DNA of 64,000 nt from Marinoscillum luteum (GTDB lineage: Bacteria > Bacteroidota > Bacteroidia > Cytophagales > Cyclobacteriaceae): NCBI RefSeq assembly GCF_044005705.1, contig NZ_JBIPKE010000012.1:273842-337841 (forward strand), given 5' to 3'. Under the pieces are notes generated by a model. The model worked only from the letters and a program-made list of their open reading frames with translations, searched no databases and had not been told where the DNA came from. The position numbers were made by a program, and so were the translations under genes. Numbering within the stretch: the stretch's first letter is position 1; every line of letters begins with the position of its first letter. Positions 32,475 through 44,100 of the stretch are shown here, in pieces.

Positions 32475-33659
32475 CTAAACCGAATCAAGGGCCTGCAAAA
32501 TGATATTGCAGGCTTTTTTTATTTCATCAAAAGTGATGATAAGCGGAGGGGCTATTCTCATAGAATTGTCACAAAACAAGAACCAGTCCGTGACTACCCC
32601 CAATTCGATGGCCTTGTCTATAACCGGCTTCAGAAGTTCAAATGACTCCAGTTCTACGGCCATCATAAGTCCCTTGTTTCTGATGTTGATGATCTTGGGG
32701 TGCACCAGTAGCGACCTGAAATAGTCGGCCTTAGCCTCCACTTCGGCCAGTAGATTTTCACTCATTATGGTCTCAATGGTAGCCAAAGAGGCAGCAGCAC
32801 TTACCGGGTGTCCTCCGAAAGTGGTGATGTGCCCCAGGATGGGATTGTCTTTGAGTACATCCATGATTTCCTTGCTACTGATGAAGGCACCGATGGGCAT
32901 ACCTCCGCCCATACCCTTGGCGCTGACGAGGATATCCGGTACTATGTTGTAATGTTCAAAAGCCCAGAATTTGCCCGTACGGCCAAAACCAACCTGAATT
33001 TCGTCGAGAATCAATAGGGCGCCTACCTCGGTACATCTAGCCCTCAGCGCTGCGAAGTACTCAGGAGAGGCTATGCGTACTCCCGCTTCACCCTGCACAG
33101 TCTCTACGAGCACGGCAGCAGTCTGATGATCTATCAGGTCCAGCGCTGGCAAGCTGTTGAACGGCATATGCAGGTGACCGGGAATCAGCGGACGGTAGTT
33201 TTGCTTGAAAAACTCATTGCCTCCAGCGGACAAGGCTCCTTGTGACGACCCGTGATAAGCATCTTTGCAGGAAATGATGTGAGGCCTCCCGGTGAATCGC
33301 TTGGCTAGCTTCATGGCGCCCTCTATGGCCTCACTGCCGGAGTTTACCAGATAGACTGATGTCAATGGTGCCGGGAGTGTTCGGACAAGGGCCTCAGCAA
33401 GTTTGACCTGCGGGGTCTGTACATACTCACCGTAGACCATCAGGTGCATGTATTTGTCTATCTGGTCCTTGGCAGCTTTCACCACGTGGGGGTGGCAGTG
33501 CCCTACGTTGCTCACACCTATGCCGGAGATCAGATCAATGTAGGCTTTGCCTTCGGGACTGTACATGTAAATGCCTTCGGCTCTTTCTATTTCTACGAGC
33601 AGTGGGAAATCCGTGGTTTGGGCCAGATGGCTAAGGAAGAGCTGTCGGTTGCTTATCAT
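32475..33659 (-). CDS. Class III aminotransferase (ornithine/acetylornithine type)
   Basis: A 394-residue PLP enzyme of the omega-aminotransferase family. NSGSEAIEGAMKLA binds the cofactor phosphate, AYHG stacks on the ring, ILDEIQVGFGRTG holds the aspartate, and the Schiff-base lysine is K248 in VSAKGMGGGMPIGAF. TTFGGHPVSAAA follows. Which amine is used (ornithine, acetylornithine, 4-aminobutyrate, lysine) cannot be read from these motifs, and no arginine genes are adjacent. A TACCTTTG box (33664-33671) ends only four bases before the ATG, so the transcript may be leaderless. The convergent gene's terminator lies within its last codons. Confidence 0.88.
   Translation of the reverse strand: MISNRQLFLSHLAQTTDFPLLVEIERAEGIYMYSPEGKAYIDLISGIGVSNVGHCHPHVVKAAKDQIDKYMHLMVYGEYVQTPQVKLAEALVRTLPAPLTSVYLVNSGSEAIEGAMKLAKRFTGRPHIISCKDAYHGSSQGALSAGGNEFFKQNYRPLIPGHLHMPFNSLPALDLIDHQTAAVLVETVQGEAGVRIASPEYFAALRARCTEVGALLILDEIQVGFGRTGKFWAFEHYNIVPDILVSAKGMGGGMPIGAFISSKEIMDVLKDNPILGHITTFGGHPVSAAASLATIETIMSENLLAEVEAKADYFRSLLVHPKIINIRNKGLMMAVELESFELLKPVIDKAIELGVVTDWFLFCDNSMRIAPPLIITFDEIKKACNIILQALDSV
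32491..32520 (+). terminator. Intrinsic terminator inside the 3' end of a convergent gene
   Basis: GCCTGCAA (32491-32498), loop AATGATA and TTGCAGGC (32506-32513) are followed by seven T (32514-32520). It terminates the protease-PDZ gene, yet it lies wholly inside the last codons of the aminotransferase on the other strand. Confidence 0.78.
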
Positions 33660-33663
33660 GCCG

Positions 33664-33671
33664 CAAAGGTA
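33664..33671 (-). promoter_or_regulatory. -7 box abutting the aminotransferase start
   Basis: TACCTTTG read on the minus strand, four bases upstream of the ATG. There is no TTTG box at the usual 21-base spacing, so the assignment is tentative. Confidence 0.35.
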
Positions 33672-33711
33672 ACAAAGGATTCAAAGCGCAGTATCGGAAG
33701 ATATCTTTACC

Positions 33712-35955
33712 TCACTTTGGCGGGAGTATAACCACCGTTTTTTTCTCTGCGATGGACACTGCGCCATCCGTAGAGAGACATTGGATAAGGGCGCGATAAA
33801 CTCCTGTTTCGTCGGAGGATTTCACGGTCCAATCATTCTGTTTACCAGCTGTATTGATGAGTTCGTGTCTGAAATCTGGTAGATCTGAAGCCGGGCTTTT
33901 TTGCGAGTGCAGAAAACCCGTCACTTCTATTTTTTGATCAATAATATTTTTGATTAACGCATCGGGTGCATCATCCTGAAGCTGAATGCCGAGTATACCT
34001 CCATGCACACCTAATCCCTCAAAAACACCAAGGTGCTCTTTGCTGCTGATCACTTTAATTTCATCAATGTAGATGGGCGGAATGGTCCAGATCATATCAT
34101 CATTGGCCACCTGATGATCGTTAATGATAATGGTCGGTTTATAATCGAAAGTTTCACCTGAAACAGGATCATTGATTCTGAGCTCCTTCTCACCCTTAAC
34201 AGACCGGATACCTATGCCCACCAGAATGTCTACCACCACCTCATGAAACGACTTCAGGATGACATAGTCAGTCATGTCATATACCCGATCGGATGTCAGT
34301 TGGTCGTATAAGCTTGGCCGGTTGAGCAGGGTTTCCGACTGGTATTGGGCCATTACCCGTTTCAGTCCGACTGCCTTGTTGATCAGTGAGTCTGTAGCTG
34401 ACTCTTCGATGTATTCAATCTCCGGGAGGTCAATAATCAGGTTTTCAAACTTCACCTGCGTCTGAATGGGCCCTCCTGTAGAGTCCTTTACTCCATAAGT
34501 AAAGGTTTGCTGGTCGTAGAAATCCGTCAATGGCAGGTTGAACCGGCCGTCCATAATTTCAAGCGAATAGCTCATTTTGTTTTTCCATTGATGGAAATGA
34601 ATCCATGAACCTTCTGGCAAAACGGTTTCGGTTTCGCCTCTGAGATCTATTCCCAATTCAGGGGGTGTGGTCATTGAAAAGGGCTTAGATCCCGAAAGGA
34701 TGTTGTTCCACTTCTGATTGAACCAAGAAGTGGAATAAATCAGCAGATCGTCGATACTTAAGGTACCTGCCATGGCAGATACTCGGGCACTGATCGGGGC
34801 AAAGGCATAGTGCAGGGCCATGTCCGTGAGTAAATAAGTGTTGGAGCTGAACGCGTCAGGTATGCTCATGGAGAAAGTGGATGCAGTACCGGAGGCGGAC
34901 GGAAACTCGAACGAAATTTGGGTATCAGTTTTCACCGTATCAGGCCCTGAAAGGGCCATTGTTTTTGGCAGGGTGTGGAAGGGACGGATCGCCAGCACAT
35001 TCCATTGATCATCCAGGAGTGCGGCAGTATGAAAATGTCCTTGAAGCGCTGAGGAGGGTAATACAAAGGTAGCTGTGCCCTGGTCGTTGAAGGTGACCGG
35101 AAGGATAGACTGGAGGCGATTGCCAGACTCCAAAACCATCGACAGGAACTGGTTTGATGCCTCCGTGGTGAGGACATTGACGAAATACCGACTGCCAACT
35201 TTAGATACCTTGAACGTGGCTCCTGATCGCTCAATATCCATTGCCTGTCGGTGAGTTTTTCCCGACAATGTGGATACCTGAATGAAGTAGTCCTCTTTTC
35301 GGTCAGGAGTAAAAAAAGTCACTCCAAAGCCCTCATTGAATAGAAACTCGGAGATCACCTTTCCTGATTTGCTCATAACTTTACCGCTTGTGGCATCTGC
35401 CTGAGGCGCTGAGATAAGAACCTTTTGATTGTGTCCGGGGATCAGTTTACCACCTTCGGGATACACTGAAAAAGTCCTTTTGGCTTGTATGTTGGTAAAC
35501 TTTTGGGTGGTTCCGGGATCCCAGATATTCTTAATATAGACAGGAGTGATGGCCCTCAGGTCTTCCTCAAAGTTTTGCATGTAAGCTGAATGAGCCACCA
35601 GAAAATAGCTTCCCGTGGGAGTGGTGTGAGGAATGTACCAGGATCCATAAAAAGTACCTGCCTGATTCTTGAAGTTCAGCGTCCTCAACGCGTGGCCTGT
35701 CGTATCTACCAGCGAAACCTTCATCACCTGGCTGATAGCATCTGTGGGCCTGAAAAACAGATCGGTAACCATCCCCGAAACTCTCAAGGTATCTCCCGTG
35801 AAAACTACACGGGAACCAACATGGAGAACGGGCGTTTCAATTGGATGATTTTCAATGAATCGCATGAATTTTCCCTCCAGATCCTCACTGATTGACTGAG
35901 CTTTTGCCTCACTCAGCACCAGCATCAGCAGTATGAAAATTAGATTTTTCATCAT
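33712..35955 (-). CDS. Secreted macroglobulin-like protein with a TonB-plug-like C-terminus
   Basis: A 747-residue exported protein. The signal peptide MMKNLIFILLMLVLSEAKAQ is followed by SISEDLEGKFMRF. Residues about 40-130 (GDTLRVSGMVTDLFFRPT, then GTFYGSWYIPHTTPTGSYFL) look like the MG2 domain of alpha-2-macroglobulins. Further beta-sandwich-like regions follow. Near residues 600-690 a segment with PTIIINDHQV, YIDEIKVISSKEHL and GGILGIQL resembles the plug domain of TonB-dependent receptors, but no barrel follows. An alternative ATG at 36015 overlaps the stop of the upstream gene (ATGA); I preferred the start at the signal peptide. Last gene of the DUF4249 locus. Confidence 0.72.
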   Translation of the reverse strand: MMKNLIFILLMLVLSEAKAQSISEDLEGKFMRFIENHPIETPVLHVGSRVVFTGDTLRVSGMVTDLFFRPTDAISQVMKVSLVDTTGHALRTLNFKNQAGTFYGSWYIPHTTPTGSYFLVAHSAYMQNFEEDLRAITPVYIKNIWDPGTTQKFTNIQAKRTFSVYPEGGKLIPGHNQKVLISAPQADATSGKVMSKSGKVISEFLFNEGFGVTFFTPDRKEDYFIQVSTLSGKTHRQAMDIERSGATFKVSKVGSRYFVNVLTTEASNQFLSMVLESGNRLQSILPVTFNDQGTATFVLPSSALQGHFHTAALLDDQWNVLAIRPFHTLPKTMALSGPDTVKTDTQISFEFPSASGTASTFSMSIPDAFSSNTYLLTDMALHYAFAPISARVSAMAGTLSIDDLLIYSTSWFNQKWNNILSGSKPFSMTTPPELGIDLRGETETVLPEGSWIHFHQWKNKMSYSLEIMDGRFNLPLTDFYDQQTFTYGVKDSTGGPIQTQVKFENLIIDLPEIEYIEESATDSLINKAVGLKRVMAQYQSETLLNRPSLYDQLTSDRVYDMTDYVILKSFHEVVVDILVGIGIRSVKGEKELRINDPVSGETFDYKPTIIINDHQVANDDMIWTIPPIYIDEIKVISSKEHLGVFEGLGVHGGILGIQLQDDAPDALIKNIIDQKIEVTGFLHSQKSPASDLPDFRHELINTAGKQNDWTVKSSDETGVYRALIQCLSTDGAVSIAEKKTVVILPPK

Positions 35956-36011
35956 TCTGCAATAGTTGAGATGGGAAATGGAAATGGACTTGAATTTAAC
36001 TTCTTGATTCA

Positions 36012-37067
36012 TCATTTGACTCGATCCATTATATAAAAAAGCTCATATTCACGCATTTCAACATCTTCTGCAGAAAAATAACCCAATACAACTTCATTGG
36101 TGTTGGGCACGAAAAGATTCCCTTCAAACTCAGCGGGCAGTGCATCGAAAATGGTACCGGTATTTCTCTGCTGAGTGAGTATCTGATCCCAGTAGGTGTA
36201 TGCTCTTTCGGATAGGGTGGATTGGATAACCCTCAAGGTGTAAGTATATTGCTTGGCAGGTGTGGTGTCATTAACAAGGGTGAGTGAATCCAGGATTTCC
36301 TGTTGGTTTTCGGGTGTGAGGGTTCCAATATAATCGTCTTCTTCCAGGTCTTCTACCTGAATGGCAAAATCCAGAGCCTCTGAGTAGGTATCGTTTTGAT
36401 TAGGAAACCAGAGCACATCAAAGCCGGAGATTCCAGCGGCGTTGAGCTCAGATCCGGACATCAGATTGAACTGGGAGCCGGTCACTTCATGATAATCCAC
36501 ATAAGTGTAGGGGTGCTCCCAATCTCCTTCGTATTTCCATTTCAAGAAAGTGGTTTCTGGAATGGACCGCACGAATGAGGCAGTCACGTCATGTCCATAT
36601 CTGATTTCAGCTTCGTTATTAGCCGTGAATACGGTTCGTTCCGCGTAAGTTGCGGTGAGGTCAAAGGGTAGGGCAGGCACCATTGTTTCCGGTCTTGAAA
36701 GAATGGTCTTATCACCCACCTGCACGGTAAGCAAGTAAGTTTCTCCTGCCACAGGGTCAAAGTCTTCTGGTGGGTTATAGACATTATTGAGAAGACTCTC
36801 AAAGACGTAGTACTGGCCGCTGAAACTCTCTACGATCACGGTGGCGTCAGTGATCGGTGTGAGAATGGTGCTGTCAGAATTATACCCACCCGAATAGCTC
36901 ACGATCACACGAGATCCATTGGTGGTGACACGCCCATCTATGAGGATGAAGCGGGAATACTCTTTGTCAAACTGATATGGCTCTTCACAGCCGGGAGTGA
37001 GGAGGGTGATGGTTAACAAAACCAGGAGGAACGGGAAAGCTTTATGGTTGTTGACTGAGCGACTCAT
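36012..37067 (-). CDS. DUF4249-like lipoprotein, copy 1
   Basis: A 351-residue lipoprotein with lipobox TPGC (C27) and CEEPYQFDKEYSRFILIDGRV directly after it, the pattern of the DUF4249 family. This family is regularly encoded next to TonB-dependent receptors in Bacteroidota and is probably an outer-membrane accessory lipoprotein. It has an Ig-like N-terminal half (SRVIVSYSGGYNSDSTIL, VAGETYLLTVQVGD) and the C-terminal motifs LSERAYTYWDQI and GNLFVPNTNEVVLGYFSA. It overlaps the second copy by four bases upstream. It is clearly paralogous to that copy. Biochemical role unknown. Confidence 0.85.
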   Translation of the reverse strand: MSRSVNNHKAFPFLLVLLTITLLTPGCEEPYQFDKEYSRFILIDGRVTTNGSRVIVSYSGGYNSDSTILTPITDATVIVESFSGQYYVFESLLNNVYNPPEDFDPVAGETYLLTVQVGDKTILSRPETMVPALPFDLTATYAERTVFTANNEAEIRYGHDVTASFVRSIPETTFLKWKYEGDWEHPYTYVDYHEVTGSQFNLMSGSELNAAGISGFDVLWFPNQNDTYSEALDFAIQVEDLEEDDYIGTLTPENQQEILDSLTLVNDTTPAKQYTYTLRVIQSTLSERAYTYWDQILTQQRNTGTIFDALPAEFEGNLFVPNTNEVVLGYFSAEDVEMREYELFYIMDRVK

Positions 37068-37999
37068 GGTACGAGAATCATTACGTCATCGAGTACGATT
37101 TCCTGCCTGATGGCGGTTCCAGCAGAGAAATATCCCAAAACCGGGAGATCCGCCCCATGAATAGATAGATTGCCACTGATGGTGCCGGGTACGGCATCAA
37201 AAATACCGCCTGTGTTTTTTAGCTGGGCGTGAATCTGTTGCCAGTACTGATAGGCCCGCTTAGAGAGCGTAGTTTGTGTGACAAAGATGTGGTACTGGAA
37301 GTTGGCAACAGGCTCTAGGCCCGCCACGCCTTCAGCGTAAAAATACCGCTGAACGTCCTCCCAAAAGAGCACCGAAAAGGAAGAAGAGCCACTGCTTTTC
37401 AAGTCAGCAGAGGACATCACTTTAAACTGGCTGGCTCCTGATTCGCGCATCAGCTGGCCAGTATAGGGATGCGTCCAAAGGACCATGTAATCCCATTTTA
37501 CGTAAGTATTGTCCGGGATGGTACTGTCAATACGCGCGATGATATCAAGACCATTTATCGTTTTAGTCACCTTAGAGGGGCTAAAAACCTCGCGGGTTAC
37601 TTCTTCTGCTTCCAGGTGAAAGGAAAACCCTGGATGGATGGTTTCCGGCTCTGAAATAATGCTTTGACCTGCCACCAGTACTTTCAGAGTATACGTTTCA
37701 TCCACTTTTGGTGAAAACCCCTGAGGGGGTGTATACACATTGGTGTTTGCTATGAAAGTGTAGCTGCCTCCGGCATCATCTTCCAATAAAACCTCAGCCC
37801 CAGTGAGGGGTTTCAGGGTAGAATTGTTCGCATCAAACTTCCCTGAATAACTGAGGATTACTTCCGAACCTATATTGGTGACTTTCCCATCCACGATCAG
37901 GTATTCGGTGTACTCACTATCAAAATCATAGGGAGACTCACACCCGGCAGAGTGCATCAGTGTAACAATCAAAAAGACCTGTAAAATATGCCGGCTCAA
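37064..37999 (-). CDS. DUF4249-like lipoprotein, copy 2
   Basis: A 311-residue lipoprotein with lipobox HSAGC (C20) and the family pattern CESPYDFDSEYTEYLIVDGKV. The whole length matches copy 1 (ILSYSGKFDANNSTLKPLTGA, then TLSKRAYQYWQQIHAQLKNTGGIFDAVP), so the two arose by tandem duplication. It has no in-frame ATG before the signal sequence. I chose a TTG at 37999, giving MSRHILQVFLIVTLMHSAGC, because copy 1 also begins MSR; a GTG at 38068 would add 23 residues. The ATG of copy 1 overlaps its stop, so the pair is translationally coupled. Confidence 0.82.
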   Translation of the reverse strand: MSRHILQVFLIVTLMHSAGCESPYDFDSEYTEYLIVDGKVTNIGSEVILSYSGKFDANNSTLKPLTGAEVLLEDDAGGSYTFIANTNVYTPPQGFSPKVDETYTLKVLVAGQSIISEPETIHPGFSFHLEAEEVTREVFSPSKVTKTINGLDIIARIDSTIPDNTYVKWDYMVLWTHPYTGQLMRESGASQFKVMSSADLKSSGSSSFSVLFWEDVQRYFYAEGVAGLEPVANFQYHIFVTQTTLSKRAYQYWQQIHAQLKNTGGIFDAVPGTISGNLSIHGADLPVLGYFSAGTAIRQEIVLDDVMILVP

Positions 38000-38107
38000 A
38001 TCAAGGTGTTTTGTAACACGTAATTTAGGATAAACAGGTAAATAAATGTCCTGTTTGGAGAAGAACACCCCTTGATGCGAATTCCACTATCAATGAACCT
38101 GAATATT

Positions 38108-41100
38108 CTATTCTTTGATCACCTTTTGTGTAAACTCCTGACCGTTATAAAACAACTTCATAGTATACACGCCATCTGGCAGCTGTAGATGGTTTATGTT
38201 GAGTCTGCCATTTACCATATTCAAATGATAAGAATCGATTTTCTTGCCAGCCAAATTATAGAAAATCAGCTCGGCCTCACCCTCCTGATCGCCTCCGAAA
38301 ATGAAGGTGATGTCGTCCACAAAAGGATTTGGATAGACTGACCAGGATTTCGGTAGGGACTCATTATTGATGAGAATGGTACTGGAGTACTCATGTGCTC
38401 CATCAAAATCCACCTGCTTTAGTCGGTAATAATTATGTCCTGCGAAAGGATTTCTATCCATAAAGTCATACTCCAAAAGCAGGTCGCTGTCTCCGGCACC
38501 CTCTACTTTGTGGATGGGCTCAAACTCTCGGGAAGAGGAAGCCCTTTCCAGGATGAAGTAATCATTATTGCTTTCAGTAGCAGTTTTCCATTGGATCAAT
38601 ACATCAGTCTCCAGAACTTGCCCACTGAAGTGAACGAGTGAAACCGGTAGAGGTGAGCCATCACTGCCAGCACCTATCTGACTAAATGAAGTAACCCCGG
38701 AGGCAGAGGCAGTGTATGGGTTGGCACCTGCAGCGCTGAGGTTGTCAGCTATGATTCGCCAGTATCCGTCTGAACGATTTTTTGAGATAAACATATCCGC
38801 TCTGTTAAAGGAAGCATCCTCCTCTGACGCATTCCATTGTATGGTAATGGTGGTGTTGTAGCCACTGTCGCCCGAGTTGATATCCCATGTCCGGTTGATT
38901 TCCAGGTCAGTAACATGAGCGGTACCATAGGTACCTCTACTAAAGGTACCGTCAAATACCCGTACCTGAAAGTCTGCGGTGGCGCCCAGGTTGACCATGG
39001 TGAATGGGGTATAGGTGGATGTGCCGACAGGGAAAATGACAGGCCCGGATCCATTGGCTACTTCCAGTTGCAGTGCTCCGCCACCGGTGTTTTGGTTCAG
39101 TGTTTGCACATAGCTGGAGCTACTTCCGCCTGCGATCGACCCGCCACTATTGATGGTCAGGTTGTAGTCTCCAAGAGTGATGTTGCCACTGGTCAGGGTT
39201 AAAGTGCCTGATAATGTAGTGTTGGCTGTTAGTGTAGGGGACGCACCGTTCACAGTCAGGTTGCCAAAGGTACCTCCGAGCTTTGGAGTACCAGAGGAGA
39301 GCAGGATGGAGCCGTCTCCGGTGATTGTTCCATTGTCAATGATATTGCGGGAAATCGATAGGGTTTGCCCTGAGGCCAGGGTCAGGGTCACTCCATCGTT
39401 GATATTAATCATATCTGCACTCACACTGGCATCCAGTATGATGTCATGTTTGATGTTCAACACGGCAGTGGATGCATTGGGTACCGCTCCTGATTTCCAG
39501 GTTGAGGTACTGTTCCAGTTTCCGCCATTGAGGGTTTTGAAAGGCTCACGCGCAGCAGCCGTCACCCAATCAGTGGCGGCATCCATGCTGGTCAAGGTGC
39601 CGGTATTGCTATTGGTAGATTCATCCGGGAGGGTGGTGGAGCCAGTAGCTTCATCAAAACGGTAGTAGGCCACGAGACCCGTTTCTGATCCGGTCAATTC
39701 CTCAAACATATTGTTTTGGATTTGAGTAGCCGTTCGGGCGGTATTCCAGATACGAACTTCGTCTATAATTCCGTCAAAAAACCGAGTGGTTGAATACCTC
39801 GAATCCTTACCAATGTGCAATGCTGCGGATAGGTTTGAATTAATGGAAGGAACACCTCCTCCAGTTCCTTCAAGAATACCATCAACATAGATTTTGGTGG
39901 CTGCACCATCACTTACACAGGCTACATGATGCCAGCCGGTACCCAGAAAATTCGTAGTGGTGGTTACAACCCCCGGAAACCCTGACCCATCCGCCACATA
40001 AAAGGTGATGTCTCCTCCTGATCCATCATTTCCAATTAAGAAAACATTGGTTGCTGCGGCATTTACGTCGGAAGTGCTTTGACCCAATATAGAACCAGGG
40101 GGCATTGCAGTGGCGTTTACCCAAAACTCTACGGATAGAGCGTTAGTAAACCCTGTATATGGCGACGAGACCATTACATAGTCATCCGTACCATCAAAAT
40201 CCAAAGCATTGCCCGGACCTACCAGTGCTGGAGCCGAAGCAGTGTCCACAACTGTTGCTGTTGATCCTACCCAGTTGGAGGTAGTAGATGATAGGGCGAA
40301 GTTGGTAAGATCCCCGGAGTTGTCATTTCCACTGTGATCTGTAAGGAGATTTATTCCTGTATTGGTACCATCGGCAATACCCTGATCGAATTTGTAGTAA
40401 GCGATCAGGTTTGATTCATTCGCCACATCCAGGGATCGGTACATGTTTTGCTGAATTTCTGACTGTGAGCGAGCATCATCCCAAATCCTTAATTCATCGA
40501 TTTTCCCATTGAACGTAGTTCCATTTCCACCAGTATATTGTGCGCCAACACCCATACTCACACCACTAAAGTCCAAATTTGTAGTTTGGGTCAATTGCGG
40601 AACGCCATCCCAATAGGCAGTTGCTACTCCACCAGAATACACTACTGCAAAATGATGCCATGCTCCTGACCAGTCAGATCCAACGTCAACTAACTCCAGC
40701 CAGGCCGCTCCTGTCCAAGTAAAAATTCCGAAATCGTCAGTATTGTTTGGATCAATACCGATTGATCCCGCCTGACTAGTCGCTCCAGTTAGTTGACTGT
40801 AGATTCTTCTATTGTCAATTACATCATTGGCATAAATCCACATTTCAATGGTTCCGGATGTTAACCCCAAATTGTCAAGATCCACGTAATCATCAGTTCC
40901 ATCAAAATCCAAAGCATTCCCTGCTCCAGAATCGGAACGTCCTAATGTGAAATAATTTCCATCAACTACCTGAGCTCCATCCACGGTGAATTCGATACTG
41001 TTGGCGCTAGGTACTGAGCTAATCACCTCCATGATGGAGAAATCCCCTGATGTCCCGGCTCGGGTGAGCAGGTAATAGGTATAATCAGGATTAGGCGCTG

Positions 41101-44100
41101 CGCCTAAGTCAAATGAAAAAGTGAGGTTTCCATTGGCGGTACCTACGGCATCATTTTTATCTAAATACCAGGTCTTGTCTATTCTATTAGAGAGCAGGGT
41201 TCCAGAGGGGAGGTCTGTGGCTACTTCTGAAAAATTGCCGCCATCATTTCCCCAAATGATCTGATCGCCAGAGTCTTGTAGAAAATCGCCGGCTGTTTGT
41301 GTGCTCGTCAAAGTCAACTCGTCTGATGAGGCCGTAAGCGCACCGCCGTTGACAATTAATGATGTGTTTTCAAATGTTGTTCTGGTCGATGTGAGGTAGT
41401 TTGAAGACGCTGTAGCGGCATTGAGGTTATCAAAATTGGTCAATGTACCACTGTTTCCGTTTCCGCTAAGATCTGGCAAGCTTGCATTGCCATCCCCGAT
41501 GCCATCGTTCATTCTGTAGTAGGCGATTAGGTTTGCTTCGTCACCAGTGAGGTTGGTGTACATGGTGGAGATGATTTCCTGTTGACTCAGGGCAACGTTC
41601 CAAATCCCCACTTCATCCATTTGCCCATTCAAAAAACCTGTGGTACCATCGGCACCAGCCCCAATACTTAAAGAAGAGGTGGAATTGGAGGAAGTGGGTG
41701 TTCCTGAAAGTTTAGAAAACTCTCTGATTAACACCCCATCTATATAGTATTTTGCATTATTCGACCCCAGACTTTGATCATAAGATACCGCCAGATGGTG
41801 CCAATCGGTATCATTTGGAAACATGTCCGTCACGCCAGGATCATCAATAATGGCTGGGGCAGATCCGCCCACCACATAGAACCGTAAGTTCCGTTGTTTG
41901 CCCTGGCTGGATCGGTCATCATAAAGAATACCTGCTCCGATCTGGGCAGCTGCCAGAGTGGTTGTACTGATTAGATAGGCAAGATTGTCAAAGTTGGGAT
42001 CTTCCATTTTTATCCAAAAAGAAAGAGTTAGTTGGAAGGCTGAGGCGTTGTTGGCTCCATGCATCCACTTAAAATCAGATTGATTCCCGATGGTCACAAA
42101 ATCATCCACTCCATCAAAATCCAGTGCATTTCCTACGCCAGTATCTGACCTTCCAATGGTGTAATAGGAGTCATCGTTTATTTGTGAGGCGTTGATGGTA
42201 AACACGATACTCGTGCCACTTGGATTGGTGCCGTCTACAGGAACTATTGAAAAATCTCCTGAAGTGCCTGCACGCTCCAAGAGGTAATAAGTGTAGTCTG
42301 AATTAGGTGTAGACCCCAAATCAAACGAGAGGGTTACATCTCCACCTGCAGTGCCTACTACATCACTTTTTGCTATGTGCCAGTTTCGATCATATCGTGC
42401 TGACACTAATGTGCCAGAGGGAAGGTCACTGGTGACTTCACTGAAGTCACTGTTTTCATGGCCAAAAATGAGGTAGTCATTAAAGTTTTGCAAGAAATCA
42501 ACATCGGTGATGGTAAGATTGGCGGATGTACCAGGAGATATATCAGAACCCCCGCCATCAAGGATGAGTCCCATATCCGAAAATGCATTCCATTCTGCCA
42601 CTACCCAATCAGCGCTGGTCATATTATTTAAAGTACCATCGTTGTTATTGACAGTAATATCCGGGAGGGTAAGTCCGCTACCTTGATCAAATCTGTAATA
42701 AGCAACCAGGTTGGTTTCATTGCCATTCATGGTTTTATTCATGTTTTGACAGAGCTCTGATTGAGCCCTTACATCATTCCAGATTCTGACCTCATCAATT
42801 TTTCCGGCCACAAAATCACCAGTGGCCTGCTTTCCAATAAAGAAGTCGCCTTGTCCGGTTTTCATACTTCCTGCCCAGCTGGTGGAGTTTTCCATAACCC
42901 CATTGATGTGCAGATCGATCGAGCCACCATTAAAAATCCCAACAATATGATACCATTCATTTCTGATATCTGTGGTAGACCACCCGGAGGTGTATTGGGT
43001 GTCGTTGTCCCGCGTTACCCCAAATCGTATTTTTCCGGTGGCGTCCACTTCAAAGAAGTATTCATTACCAGTACCACCTGTCCCTTTGGCCAGTGGGAAA
43101 GCGCTGGTATTTGTAATAAATCCCCAAAACTCAACAGTAAATCCACTCTGATTAAAGTCTAGATCAGCATCATTGGCTATCAGCACGTAGTCCTCAATCC
43201 CGTCAAATAATAGTCCGTTGCCAATGACCGGGATGGGCGACGTAGAGTTAGCTCGTCCGAGTGTGGCTGAAATGGCCTGAAAATCAGCAACATCGTTTCC
43301 GGTATCTGTTCCGTTTGGTAGGCGGGAGATGGATTCATTAGAAAGGTCTGTAGCATCTCCGCCAACTGACGAACCATCGGGGGCTCCGTCTCCTGTGCCG
43401 TCACCGGCGGCATCATCTCCCAGTTCTACCTGATCCACTATGTTACCAGCAGCGTCTTTGAGTGTGATGAGAATGTCATCATTGGTGGCTCCCGTTCCGT
43501 CCACATTCCCCAGGATCAAATAATCCCCTTCGGCAGTATTGAGAAAGCTGCTTCCAACTGTATTAGAAATATAATTAGAGACATCAAAGGCACCTGACGA
43601 GGTGAGATCTCCGATTACGTCTGTGCCGTCCGTAAGTTCTATGGTCCACCCGGTGAGGTTGATTCCGGATGTTCCGATGTATAATTCTATCCATTGATCC
43701 ACGTCGGAAACCAGGCCGCCTGCTATGGTGCCGTCAAACCCGTTGGTACTCCAATCCTGCTGGGGGTCCGTGACAATTTCATTGATCAATACCGTACCAG
43801 TAGGGGAGTTGGTTCTGCCTGGAGAGGCTATGGTACGTGCGAAATCCAGATCATCATCGCCCGTATCAACGGCGTTGGCGTATCTGGATACGGCTTCATC
43901 GTTTGCGGATGCAGCGTTGCCGGTAGGCGCTTCTCCGGCAGCTCCTCCCAGTTGCACGCTGTCCACAGCGGTACCGGTGGCATCTTTTAGGATTATCAGT
44001 ACATCATTGTTCATAGCGCCGGTGGGGTTGCCCAGGATCAGGTAATCACCCACCTCCGTATCAATGAAGGAGCCGGATCCCGCAGTGATGTAATTGACCG

